A stretch of 64,000 bases of DNA. Origin: Cephalotus follicularis (Eukaryota > Streptophyta > Magnoliopsida > Oxalidales > Cephalotaceae). Where the stretch lies: assembly GCA_001972305.1 (NCBI GenBank), contig BDDD01000984.1:1-64000 (forward strand), in the 5' to 3' direction. Position numbers and translations under genes: made by a program. This document shows, piece by piece, positions 47,200 through 58,200 of this stretch. Below the pieces are notes generated by a model. That model was not told the DNA's origin, did not search any database, and worked only from the letters and a program-made list of their open reading frames with translations. Each line of letters starts with the position of its first letter. Position 1 is the first letter of the stretch.

Positions 47200-48098
47200 T
47201 TTCCTAAAGTTGTAGCCTCCAGCATCGGTAGGACTTCCTGATTCTACTATTGCTTAGTCTTGGCTAACCCATTTAGAGAAGACCCTTGAGGTCATGGGAT
47301 GTGATGATGAACAGAGATTGGTATTGGCAGTGTATATGCTCCAAGGAGAAGTTGAGCACTGGTGGGCTATGGTCAATACAGATTGGACAAGGAATGGTAC
47401 AGTCCACTCTTGGGATGCCTTCAAAAGAGAATTCTATGCAAGGTACTACCCTTAGGTAGAGATAGACAGAGGAGAGATTGAATTTGTTAACTTGGTACAA
47501 GGAAGCACGATAGTTGATGAGTATTAGGCGAGGTTCACGCAGCTAGCCGGATCTGCCCCGTACTTAGTGGAAAGCCAAGAGCGTAGAGCAAAGAAGTTCC
47601 TTCGGGGACTGAGATTGGATTGAGGAGGCAACTGACCCCTTCGGGTTGACCTCCATATCGGATATTTCTTCCCGAGCTATGCAGCTTGAGGATATTGCAG
47701 CTGAGGCTAAATGGATGAGTAATGCAGCTCGTACCAGGCCTACTCCTTCTTCTTGGTAGAGTGGTATTGAAAGTGGCAGTGCTAAATCACAGAAGACTGA
47801 TAGTAGCCCCTCACCTGGTTCTCAGGGTAGTAATCAGGATAGCGGGAATCTGTCCCGTTCTCGGAGGAGAGGCAGATCAAGGAACGCATGTCGAGGAGAC
47901 CGATTTTCAGCACCTAGTCAGGGTACACCCTCCAGACTTTCTGGGAGCGGTAATCAGAGTGCTACGGTTCCTTGTGTGCATTGTCAGAAGACCAACCATA
48001 CTTCTGAGAATTGTAGGTGATTCTTGGGCCATTGCATGGTTTGTGGTGGTGTACCATCTTCTTCCCGTGGGACTTCGTAGTCCAGGGGGAAGCAGCCT
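47200..48098 (+). pseudogene. Level-3 Gag
   Basis: The start is not clear. From about 47255 the gag domain reads 'SWLTHLEKTLEVMGCDDEQR', 'LAVYMLQGEVEHWWAMV', 'WDAFKREFYARYYP' then TAG, and 'VDEY' then TAG (47525-47527), 'ARFTQLAGSAPYLVE', 'AKKFLRGLRLD'. A frameshift near 47625 leads to 'SSRAMQLEDIAAEAKWM', a Ser/Arg-rich linker, and one intact knuckle 'CVHCQKTNHTSENC' (CX2CX4HX4C). The 47525 stop is at the same codon as the 18900 stop in element B. Gag runs into the protease frame without a termination signal between them other than mutations. Confidence 0.85.
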
Positions 48099-49649
48099 AT
48101 GAGTTCTGCTCCGACAGTTCAGGCTAGAGTGTTTGCTATGGAACTGAGTGCTGCAACAGGGTCAAATGTTGTGATTGGAGGTACCATTCGACTCTTTCAA
48201 CTTCCAGCGCGGGTTCTTATTGATCCGGGTTCATCCAATTCATTCATTGCATTGCATTTTGTCTCCCATGTTGGGTTGAGACCCGAGTACCTTCCTTTCT
48301 TTATGGAGGTATCCACACCTCTCGGTGAGTCAGCAACCACCGATCGAGTGTGTAGAGATTGTATTGTTGAGATTGATGATCATTGCTTGTTAGCCGATCT
48401 TATTGTTTTACCGATGAATTGCCAAGATGTGATTCTTGGCATGGATTGGTTGTCTGGTAGCTTTGCTCAGGTGGTTTGTCATCGGAAAGTAGTGGTTTTC
48501 AGTCCTCCGGGATGACCACCTTTTCGGTTTCTTGGCACCTTAGAGCCATTGTTTGTTCCGATGATTTTGGCTTTGCATGCGGACAAATTGTTATGACAGG
48601 GATGCCAGGGGTTTCTGGCACATGTGCTTGATTCTGACATATGGCAGCCAGAACTGGAGGATATTCCAGTGGTTTGCGAGTTCGGAGATGTTTTTCCTCG
48701 GGATTTGACGTTGTTGCCGCCAGACAGAGAGATAGAATTTGTGATTGATTTGATACCAGGAACTGCACTGATTTCTCGAGCACCGTACCGAATGGCACCG
48801 ATAGAATTGAAAGAGTTAAAGATACAGTTACAGAATCTTCTCGACAAAGGTTTTATAAGACCTATAGCTTCACCCGGGGGAGCACCTATCCTTTTTTTCA
48901 AGAAGAAAGATGGATCGCTTCGTATGTTTATTGACTACCGACAGCTCAATAAAGTTACAGTGAAGAATAAGTACCCTCTGCTACACATTGACGAGCTGTT
49001 CGACCAGCTTAGAGGAGCGACAGTGTTTTCTAAGCTCGACTTGAGATCGGGCTACCACCAGTTGAAAGTCAGACCGAAGGATATTCCGAAGACGGCTTTC
49101 AGATCGAGATATGGCCATTATGAGTTATTAGTTATGCCTTTTGGTGTGACTAATGCTCCTGCGGCTTTCATGGACCTGATGAACCGAGTGTTCAGACAGT
49201 ATTTGGATCAGTTCATTGTAGTGTTCATTGACGACCTCTTGGTCTATTCCAGGACCGATGAGGAGCATGACCAGCACCTCTACATTGTATTGCAAACATT
49301 GAGGGATCATCGACTGTATGCCAAATTTGACAAGTGTGAGTTTTGGTTATCGGAGATTGCTTTCCTAGGGCATATTGTTTCTAGCAACGGTTTATCAGTG
49401 GATCCATCGAAAGTAGAGGCAGTGAAAGATTGGAAACAACCGACGAATGCTTCCGAAGTTCGCAGCTTCTTGGGTTTAGCAGGATATTATCGTCGGTTTG
49501 TTGAGGGATTTTCCCGTATTGCAACACCGTTGGCCAGATTGACACAGAAGAACGCTACCTTTGTATGGGATAGTGATTGTGAAAGAAGTTTTCAAGAATT
49601 GAACATGAGACAGAGGAGGTGGTTTGAGCTTCTTGATGATTATGATTGA
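48099..49649 (+). pseudogene. Level-3 protease, RT and collapsed RNase H
   Basis: Protease: 'RVLIDPGSSNSFIALHF' (active-site Asp kept) to '[13 protein letters not shown]'. Stops at 48513 and near 48594 follow. RT is a 341-codon open stretch from 48624: '[20 protein letters not shown]', '[20 protein letters not shown]', '[15 protein letters not shown]', '[19 protein letters not shown]', '[12 protein letters not shown]', '[20 protein letters not shown]', '[19 protein letters not shown]'. At about 49600 'CERSFQEL' passes directly to '[15 protein letters not shown]' and a TGA. About 110 residues that carry the RNase H active site in relatives are missing, in frame. RT itself has all catalytic motifs. 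Confidence 0.9.
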
Positions 49650-50748
49650 GATATTGAATATCATCCTGGAAAAGCAAATGTCGTTGCAGATGCATTGAGT
49701 CGCAAGCTATCTTGTATGACTCTTTCCCATATTCAGGTGCAACCTGCATTGCTTGATCGGATTAGAGATGCACAGATAGTGGATATTGAATTACAGAAAG
49801 TGGCTACTGCTATTGATGAAGGATTGAAACCCAGTTTCTCTCTCTCTACATATGGGTTATTGAGATACAGGAACAGAATTTGTGTCCCAGCCGATAGCGA
49901 GTTGAAGGAAGAGCTCCTTTCTCAAGCTCATAAATCTAGTCTCTCTATCCACCCAGGGAGTACGAAGATGTATCGTCACCTAAAACTTAGCTATTGGTGG
50001 ATTGGCATGAATAGAGAAATTGCAGAGTTTGTATCGAGATGCCTCACTTGTCAGCAAGTTAAGGCAGAGCACCATAGACCGGCAGGCTTGCTTCAGCCTT
50101 TACTCATTCCTGAATGGAAATGGGAGCATTACCATGGATTTCGTGTCTGGGTTGCCTCTGACTCTTGACAGACATGATGGTATATGGGTTGTGGTCGATC
50201 GACTCACGAAGTCGGCCCACTTTCTACCGATTCGGATGACTTATTCTAGAGAGAAGTTGTCCAGATTGTTCATGAAAGAGATTATTAAAGCACATGCAGC
50301 TCCTGTCAGCATTGTTTCGGACCGAGACTCTCGCTTCACTTCCGGGTTTTGGAGGAATTTACAGGTAGCTATGGGTACATAATTGAGTTTCAGCACTGCT
50401 TTTCATCCCCAAACAGAAGGTTTGTCCGACAAGACCATTCAGACATTAGAGGATATGCTTCGAGCATGCGTGCTCGACTTTGGAGGCAGTTGGGATGACT
50501 ACTTGCACTTTATTGAGTTCTCATATAACAACAGTTATCACGAGAGCATACAGATGGCTCCCTATGAAGCCCTATATGGTAGGAAGTGTTGATCGTCAGT
50601 TTGTTGGGATCAGGTCGGTGAAAAGAGTATTTTGGGGCCAGAGATTGTACAGATTACCGCAGAGAAAGTGAAATTGATAAGAGACCGAGTGATTGTTGCT
50701 CAGAGTATACAGAAAAGCTATGCTGATGTTCATCGCAGAGGCTTAGAG
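49650..50748 (+). pseudogene. Level-3 integrase, C-terminus deleted
   Basis: After the TGA: '[16 protein letters not shown]' (end of RNase H), then integrase with 'LSIHPGSTKMYRHLKLSYWW' and 'CLTCQQVKAEHHRPAGLLQP' (HHCC zinc region). A frameshift near 50130 follows. The core reads 'MDFVSGLPLTLDRHDGIWVV', 'LTKSAHFLPIRMTY', 'VSIVSDRDSRFTSGFW', then TAA at 50380 and '[20 protein letters not shown]', where the catalytic Glu of the usual Q-S-E-R is Asp. 'MAPYEALYGRKC' is followed by TGA. At 'VHRRGLEFSI' the sequence joins the end of the 3' LTR, so the DNA-binding C-terminus and chromodomain are missing. Confidence 0.9.
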
Positions 50749-50931
50749 TTTAGTATTGTAAAAGATTTGTATTGTACTGTATGGATGGATTGGTATTGTA
50801 TCTTCCGCAAGTGTTATATATTGCAAAGTTTTAAGTTTTTCGCATTTTTATATTGCTAGTCCCGACCATTGTATTGGGTATTGGATTGACAGTAATGCCA
50901 CGTGTCCGCCCTGCGGGCGCAGGGTGTTACA
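50749..50931 (+). repeat. Last 183 bp of the level-3 3' LTR
   Basis: Matches 46845-47022 ('attggtattgtatcttccgc', 'tgccacgtgtccgccctgcg') and ends AGGGTGTTACA. Polypurine tract and the first 2.4 kb of the LTR are missing. The join lies in 'tagtattgtaaaag', present in the LTR near 46848. Confidence 0.9.
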
Positions 50932-51603
50932 AGTTTTATGCAATGTTTCCATGCTACCTCGTGCCCAAGAGGCCGAGGTATGTTTCTCTTCTACCTCGAG
51001 CCCAAGCGTCAGAGGGTAACTGATATATGTCTTGGAATGATTTTAAAGGTTATGAATTGAAAGTGGTATGTGATGAACTACTTATATATGCTGGTATAGG
51101 ACAGTGTATATATCTAGCTAACCTCTTGATTGTTATTAGATGAATGGTATAGTTAAGGACCGACATAGATGTGGATCGTTATGGAATGGATCACACGATC
51201 ATGGATGAATATGATTACGAAGGCCGTGCATATGATAACTGATGGACATGGAGATGGTTACAGATTAATATGGAAAGGGCTTATGGATATGGAAATTAGC
51301 CTATGGCTACGGAAATGTTTCATGGATATGAAATATGACTTATGACTAGGGAAATGATTCTAAATGGTTTGACGGAAGTGGATCCATGAGATCCTTTACA
51401 AATGGTCCCTATTACTTAAAAGCATACATGATTTGGGATCATAACTACGGGATGGATTATTGATTGTACTGTATGAGGCTACAGAGATAACCCATTCCTG
51501 ACTTTCATTTCTGTCATGAACGTCATGAATGTTAGACCACAGTTCACATCACATTGTGATTATGGACCAATACGTGGATCCCACTATTGTGGGAGGACCG
51601 ATA

Positions 51604-51940
51604 CGATGCGTGGACCCCATACATTGGGTGGACCCATATACATTACGTGGACCCCACATATTGGGTGGACCCATATACATTGCGTGGACCCCACACATTG
51701 GGTGGATCCAAATACATTGCGTGGACCCCACACATTGGGTGGACCCATATACGTTGCGTGGACCCCACACATGGGGTGGACCCTATACGTTGCGTGGACC
51801 CCACACATCGGGTGGACCCATATACGTTGAGTGGACCCCAGGTATCGAGTGGACCCATATACCTTGCCTGGACCCCATGCATCGGGTGGACCCATATACA
51901 TTGCCTGGACCCCACACATCGGGTGGACCCATGCAAAGCA
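51604..51940. repeat. 37-bp dimeric tandem array, 3' LTR copy (about 9 units)
   Basis: Same dimer as at 38763-38945, but about 9 units with more sequence variants in the right half ('cctggaccccatgcatcg', 'gtggaccccaggtatcga'). The variant units are not in the 5' LTR. Confidence 0.95.
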
Positions 51941-54475
51941 TGAAATAAACGACGTGGTTAGTGTTATCTCATTCCTCACTCCTCCACGTCACCAAAAGTA
52001 CGTCGAGGGTGGGATGGACCCTATGGATTGATTGTCCCTATCATCGATATGAATTGTTATATGGATTTTTGACAGGCCTATGGACTTGACGTGATTAGTA
52101 CTAACTAAATATACCCCACTTAGGGACGGCCGGTATATTGAAGCTGTCCACGATTGTCATTTATACACATGATGTCACTTGGCATACTGATACACATATA
52201 TGTATATTGTTCACCCCAAGACATATGATTTCACTTGATGCATGCACAACACCTTACTCCCCTGTGGCATGCATGGCATATCTTTATATTGTTGCACTAT
52301 GGCATATAGTATGGTTTCGCCATACGGATCGTACGACTATGGATTGTATGTTACGAACTGTACGGCTTTGGTTTGTATGACGATGGATTGTACGATTATG
52401 GAACGGATGCCAAATGGTTATGGTACGTCATGGGACGGATACAATAAGATTATGAATCGTGTCGTTACGTGTCGTAATGGCCAGATTGTGATGATATATG
52501 GATATTGAGGGTGGTTGTATCTAGAGAGGCCAATTTTAGAGAATGTCCATCTTCTCTTCCCTGTTCTACTTACGGATCCTACTTTAATCTGCCAGTGGAA
52601 TAAGGGCTTCTGCCTAGGTCGCCAAGAGCGCCTAGTCTGTTACCTCAGTAGAGGAAGCCGAGAAGAGCTTGTATACGCTTGAAAGGATTTTGGAATGATA
52701 TGGACGCTAAATGATAAGGGCAACGGTTATGGCTATGGAAGGATACGATATGGTTATGGACTGTATCGTTATGGATTGTGATGGTCCTGATTGTTATGGT
52801 ATGGCGATGATATGGTTACGGTAGGACCATGGCATGTATCCCCAGATGGTGGTTATTGATCCTATTCTTATACGCCAGTATGGGACGGTTGTATACGAAT
52901 TGTAGATCCCTAGTGTATGCGAATCTAGGGGAATGATTGTATTAGGCTAGAACCTTTGGGATCTGGCATTGGCCTGTTAAAGGGTGATGATTGATTTGAT
53001 TCCGTTCCTATACACTGGTATGGGACGGTCATATATGAATGGTAGATCACATGTTCTATTGGTCTCTAGGTTATGATGCATGACCTTTATATTTTGAGCT
53101 ACATTGCTATGAATTGGCATTCATACATCTCTTGTCATGCATGTATCTCTCATGTTGTACACATATCTGCTGCACTTTTATATGTTCATTGCATATGTAT
53201 ATCCTACACAACCTTCGGGTTGCTGACCCATTGCATTGTATTGTAATGTAATGGGTCAGGTTCAGGTGCAGTTGACGCGCAGCAGTGACCAGCCAGGTTA
53301 AATCGCAGGATAAGGATTTACCTCTCCTCCGACCTACATTGTATAAATGTGATATTGTAAAAGGACAGATATTGAATATGGATGTGTTTATAGTTATTGT
53401 ATAAGAGACAAATGTAAAGATGAAATAGAGATATGTTTATGTTCAGCTATTGACCTGCCGGCTTGTGGCAGCGCTTGTTTAATATGTCTGTTGATGTAAA
53501 GGACATAGAAGGGTCCACATATTGTGATATATTGCTGATTTCCTCCTACGGGAGTGTGATTGTTGAGGGCTGAGCCCCAGATATAAATTGAGTTTTTCTT
53601 TACAGGGGGATATAGTATGATAAACGAATACTTTATGCCGAAATTTTGGGAGAATTTAAGAGTTAGTTTTTATATGGATTGATTATTCCGCTAATATATA
53701 TATGACTGTTTAAAGTTATAAACTTATAGCATTTTTGATTAATGGATATGAAATGACTGAATGGAAGGTATCTCACACGTCGGATAGTAAGGGTTCGCCC
53801 TCGCGGTTCGGGGCGTGACATAAGGGAAGGAGAGGAGGAGATCAAAGTGAGGTAAGGAAATTCTATACCCATTTATGTCAAAGCTTCCTCTATCTTACTT
53901 CAAAATTATGCAGCAGATTTTTTTATTCATATCTTGCTCGTTTCTTGATGAAATTTCAAATGGTTGAATGTTTGGAAAACCTTAAGATGTCTAATTTAAC
54001 TGTTATGTTTTATGCATCTCAAAATTCTGTAGAATTCTTGATGAAAAGCCCCGTTTGCTTCTACTGCTCAAGTCCTATTTTCAAAAGGAAGCTGCAACTT
54101 TAAAAATTCATTGCAGCTTCGTTTCTTAATGGAATTTTATGATTTTTATCTCTATGAATTCATTGAGATGTCTACTTTAACTTTAGTGTTTTAAGTTTTC
54201 CAGGAAAGAGTTTATTTCTATATGAAATATCTATTTTAGAAAAGTTATGCAAAGCTATTTTATAAATGTTTTTGAGTTAATTACTCAAAGTGATGAGAAA
54301 TGTTTTATGATTGTGAAATGAAATGAAATGAATGTTTCTACATGAGAAACCAGTTTTAGAAATGTTTTAAAATGATGTTTTATGAATTCTTTGATCTGAT
54401 CACTCAACGTATTAAGGAAGATTTTATGAAATGATTTTATGAATGCATTTGAACTAACTACTCAAATGAACAGAA

Positions 54476-54680
54476 ATGTTTTATGAATGCATTTGAGTTA
54501 AGTATTCAAATGAAGAGAAATGTTTTATGAATGAATTTAAGTTAAGTACTCAAATGTAGAGAAATGTTTGATGAATGCATTTGAGTTAATTACTCAAATG
54601 AAGAGAAGTGTTTTACGAATGCTCTGAGCTGGTCACTCAAAGTATTAAGAAATGTTTTATGAAATGAATGAACAACTACT
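54476..54680. repeat. About 46-bp tandem array with an internal inverted repeat
   Basis: Four to five units with 'atgttttatgaatgcatt' followed by 'tttgagttaagtactcaaa', whose arms TTTGAGT and ACTCAAA pair. Diverged units extend leftward to about 54240. Part of the level-1 LTR. Confidence 0.8.
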
Positions 54681-55916
54681 GGATTGAGATCCAGTGAGGA
54701 TTAATCTAGTAAAGATTCATGAATTAACCACACTTGGATTGCGATCCAAGGGGAAAGAATCTGAGATGGATTAATGTTAGTGGAGCGTAAAGTGCTCGCG
54801 GACATGCATGTGATGTAAGGATAGTAATCGGGGAGTGCACAATGCCCCGATGAAGTGGTGTGAAAGGGTTCATTAAAGGTTCATGACCATTAAGTTTTAT
54901 GAAATGTTCTGTTTCATGATATATGAATAGAAAAAGGGTTTTAAAGATGTTTTGTTTATGAGTGTGAAGAAAACGATTTTACTGATGTTTTCAAGTATGG
55001 CTGTGATACAAGCCAAAAGAAGGAATGATTGGAATACGTTTTTTTTTATTGTTTTCAAGTATGTCGATGTTATACACTAGAAAAAGTATTGTTTTAGAAA
55101 TGTTCTGATTTTATGATAGTTATCAGAAAAGAGTATTTTGATAGTGACATGTTCTGGTTTTATAAAATTAGAAGATGATTTTCAAAGATATTTTGAAATG
55201 TATGATGTTGAAACATTTTGATAAATATTATCAAAAACAACGGATTTCGATAACGTTTTATGACTATGATTGTTACTGGGCTCTTTGAAGCTCACTCCTT
55301 TCAATGACTTGTTTTCAAATGAATTTCCAGGAATGTCGAGCGTGAAGATTGCGAGCTTTAAAGAAAGTTCGTAAACGAAGTATCGTAAAGGAAGTATTAT
55401 ATGCTATGAAGTTATGTTTTAATGTCATGTGTTAATGTTTTCGGTCATGCAACATTTTATGATAAATGATGTATAGATGTTAAAGTAACGAAATGAATGC
55501 TATAGGTTATGATGTTTTTATGTAAGATGATGATATCAAAAGTTTTTGAACATACTTGAGAGTATGAGAAGTTAATGATAAAGGTGAGTATATGATTGTT
55601 TTATGATGTAATAAGTTTATGTTTTTCCGCTGTGTAAGGTTACATGTTATGTGATGTACAATTGCAAAGGTATTAGAAACGATCATGATAATGAGAATAT
55701 GATATTTTGAAATTGGTGTTCAAAGATGTAAGCATATGTGATCCTGTGAAGTTATTGAGTAATAATGTTAGGTTTTAAATCTAAATTAAGATTGAATGAT
55801 TAATGGATCGTTAAATGATTAAACGATTTGACGGTCAAAGGTCACACCCACACAACGCACCGATTCCTCGAGGCTAGCTTTGAGCATAAAGTGGACTCCG
55901 GTCGGGGGCGTTACAT

Positions 55917-56530
55917 CCGCTCTACGTTTAGTAACCGCCGAATGTGGGAGTCCCTAGCTACTTCCACTCTGTGTTTAGTAGCCCCGTTACTTCCGCTCTG
56001 CGTTTAGTAACCATTGTACGGGAAACCCTAGCTGCTTCCACTCAGTGTTTAGCAGCCAACACATGTGAAATTCCTAGTAACTTCCACTCTGTGTTTAGTA
56101 ACTAATGTTGAATTCCCATCACAATCCATCAATCAATCCAATTCAAGTTGCTTACACAACAGTGCTTAGCAACCGGTTACTTACACAACAGTGCTTAGTA
56201 ACCAAAAGGGAGTCCCTAGCTACTTACTCAACAAAGCTTAGTAACCATTGTATGAGAAACCCTATCTACTTACTCAACAGAGCTTAGTAGCTACCGTATA
56301 TGGAATCTCTGGCTTTTTACTCAACAGAGCTTAGTAGTGGAATTCCTGGCTACTTACCCAACGGAGCTTAGCAGCCAACCAAAATCAATCAATCCATTAC
56401 AAGTAATTATTAACAAATATAATACTTGTAAACCATACATTTCCAAATGTACATAAGTCATTTTAAAACATTTCAGGTTTTGGCTACTTACTCAACAGAG
56501 CTTAGTAGTCATCAAAGTCTTTCAATCCAT
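55917..56530. repeat. Tandem units in the reversed LTR, second block
   Basis: About a dozen units of 'cttccactctgtgtttagta' grading into 'cttactcaacagagcttagt', roughly 35-50 bp apart. It continues the block at 35670-35915, from which it was separated by the 20-kb insertion. Confidence 0.8.
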
Positions 56531-56759
56531 TTTAAGAAATTTATAAGTATAAACACTTGAAAACATATATATATTTACTCAATATATATAACAGTCCTTT
56601 TTAAATCCTTTTCCAGTAAATTCAATGTATCATAAAATAATTTGTTGACATTTATGTCTCAATCCTATGTTTTGATGATAACATATTTGTATTTGACAAA
56701 GTTTCTTTATGTGCAAGAAAGATAAAAGATAAACAAATCAGCAAGAATTATGCAGAAAA

Positions 56760-56835
56760 CTGCCCAGACCGTCGACGCCCAGCATTAAAGCGTCTGCGCT
56801 TTAGCTGACGGTCGAGACAAGAACAAAGCGTCTAC
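56760..56835. repeat. GTCGACGC-type motifs upstream of the ORF
   Basis: 'ccgtcgacgcc', 'aaagcgtctgcgcttta' and 'gacggtcgagac' lie within 76 bases, the same motif class as in the LTRs. Confidence 0.6.
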
Positions 56836-56953
56836 CGGTGTCACTGTGCTACGAACCCTAACTCCAAACATTTCTTCTCTCTGGCGATTCTCTGGCGTTT
56901 TTCTTGGCGATTCAAGTCGAAGATCGTCGATTAACATCACTACAACTTCAATC

Positions 56954-58200
56954 ATGGTGAAATCAAAAGGTCTTGAGCAAGGGCAAGGCTCCAAGGGCAA
57001 AACGAAATCGGTTGGGAAAAAGGGGAAAGAGAAGGCTGTTGCCACCACCTCAACCACCACTCCAGAGGTGCCTCCCTCTCTCCCTAGATATCCAGAGGCC
57101 TACTTTAACAGAAAAATCCTAGTAGGTAAAGTTCTTGACTTTGAGTTTTGTTCTAGGGAAGGATTTCCCATAGTAGAATGGATTAGATTTCAGGGTTTAG
57201 AACCACTTTTCTCTTTGCACAAAGCTAGTTATCCAGACCTAATGAAGTAGTTCTATGCTAAAACTAGTACTATCTCTTCATACACTTCGGTTGGCATAAG
57301 CACCACTGTCAAAGGAAAGTCCATTGATTTGGATTTAGACGAACTTCATACCATCCTGAAAATTCCGAACCTAGGTGTTCAAGGTTGGAATCAACGCACT
57401 TGGGTCACTGGCAATGATTTCGACAGACTTGATTGTGTACGAGTCTTATTCGGTGAAAACGCTGATCCGATTCAGCGAATGTACACTAGGAACTTACCTT
57501 TGCACTATAGATTCTTGCACCGTGCGATATGCACGCACATTCTTCCCAAGGCCGGTGGGTTCGATGAGGTAACCCACATGGAAGCCTTCACTATGTACCA
57601 TTTTATCACTAGTCGGCCAATAAATGTTCCCTTTCTTATTGTCAAATATATGCATTCGATACATGACCGGGAGAATGCTAGGTTAGGATATAGCAATATC
57701 ATAACTAGGATTCTCGAGTGTTGTGATGTCGACTTCACTGGGGAAGTGCACAATGACCTTCAAAGTTCTGACAAGCTGGGAAAAGGAACCCTCGGAAGAA
57801 TGGGGTTCAAAAAGCACAAGAGGACAGGTGCTTGGATTCCAAGGGATGAGGACTCAAACAGAATAGAGCAAAAGGAGGGAGAAGCCGAGGCTGGTGAAGA
57901 AGCGGAGAATGTACCTCTACAGATCGAACCACCGCCTCAACCGATTCCAGATGACCATCCTCCAAGAAATAGGACGGATGAGATGTTCGACGCAATCAAA
58001 GGCATGCAGAAGAACATTGAGTGCATGAAGAGGCGACAAAAGATATTTCTCAAGAGATTTGCTGATGCAGGCCTTATTTTCTATGATGGCCTCATTTCTC
58101 CATCCTCCAGCCACGACGATGATCCCCAGACGATGCGGCAACTGATGATATGGAGGGTGATCTCGGAGGAGATGATGCGGGCACTCGCATGGAGGATTGA
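56954..58200 (+). pseudogene. Putative plant transposon protein (nearly intact)
   Basis: From ATG 56954 one frame runs with a single in-frame TAG at 57248. The N-terminus is basic and Lys/Gly-rich ('KSKGLEQGQGSKGKTKSVGK'). A globular domain follows, typical of the 'putative plant transposon protein' family: 'YFNRKILVGKVLDFEF', 'IRFQGLEPLFSLHKASYPDL', then after the stop 'FYAKTST', 'TVKGKSIDLDLDELHTILKI', 'YRFLHRAICTHILPKAGGFD', 'ITSRPINVPFLIVKYMHSIH', 'LGKGTLGRMGF'. An acidic/Pro-rich linker and a 'MQKNIECMKRRQKIFLKRF' helix follow. Near 58125 the frame seems to slip. The other frame gives an Asp/Glu-rich tail ending at TGA 58198-58200, while the original frame stays open to 58303 into flanking LTR. 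The family is common in plant repeats; its biochemical role is not known to me. Confidence 0.7.

Larger units (their letters stand above)
44450..50931 (+). mobile_element. Level-3 chromovirus, 3' LTR mostly deleted
   Basis: The 5' LTR (44450-47022), iMet-type PBS, gag, protease, RT, partial RNase H and integrase lie in order, followed by only the last 183 bp of the 3' LTR. The flanks ATTGT (44445-44449) and AGTTT (50932-50936) each differ by one base from ATTTT in the undisturbed 5' LTR copy, so they fit a decayed 5-bp target repeat. The element is the youngest of the nest by position. It is the best preserved for protease and RT but has an RNase H deletion and loss of the integrase C-terminus. 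Confidence 0.9.
36802..53820 (+). mobile_element. 17-kb chromovirus (level 2, family D) with 4-kb LTRs and decayed pol
   Basis: LTRs at 36802-40824 and 43160-53820 (the latter split by a 6.5-kb element), with perfect 5-bp target repeats TAAGG at 36797-36801 and 53821-53825. An iMet-type PBS and a polypurine tract are in place. The internal region is only 2.3 kb and holds remnants of gag, RT, RNase H, integrase and chromodomain, with many stops and large deletions. The 4-kb LTRs with 2.3 kb inside make it close to a pair of LTRs with debris between. Confidence 0.9.
43160..53820 (+). repeat. 3' LTR of the level-2 element, split by the level-3 element
   Basis: 43160-44449 and 50937-53820 together (about 4.17 kb) are collinear with 36802-40824. 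It ends CGGGGCGTGACA at 53820. It is longer than the 5' LTR mainly because the 37-bp array has more units. The sequence around the split matches 'aatagtatttttatgc' in the 5' LTR. Confidence 0.9.
35922..55915 (+). mobile_element. Solo LTR of about 2.97 kb (level 1 of the nest), split by a 17-kb element
   Basis: Starts TGTAATGACCTG and ends CGGGGGCGTTACA. The flanks TTCGC (35917-35921) and TCCGC (55916-55920) form a 5-bp target repeat with one change. Only 35922-36801 and 53826-55915 belong to it; the middle is the element at 36802-53820. No internal region, so it is a solo LTR. It contains GCGTCGACGC-like motifs (36150-36500), a TATA box at 36726 and a 46-bp tandem array (54476-54680). No coding sequence. 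Confidence 0.85.

Noticed and set aside
47722-48102. Plus-strand ORF of 126 codons, Leu/Val-rich
   Set aside because: The true Gag frame with the zinc knuckle is a different frame of the same bases.
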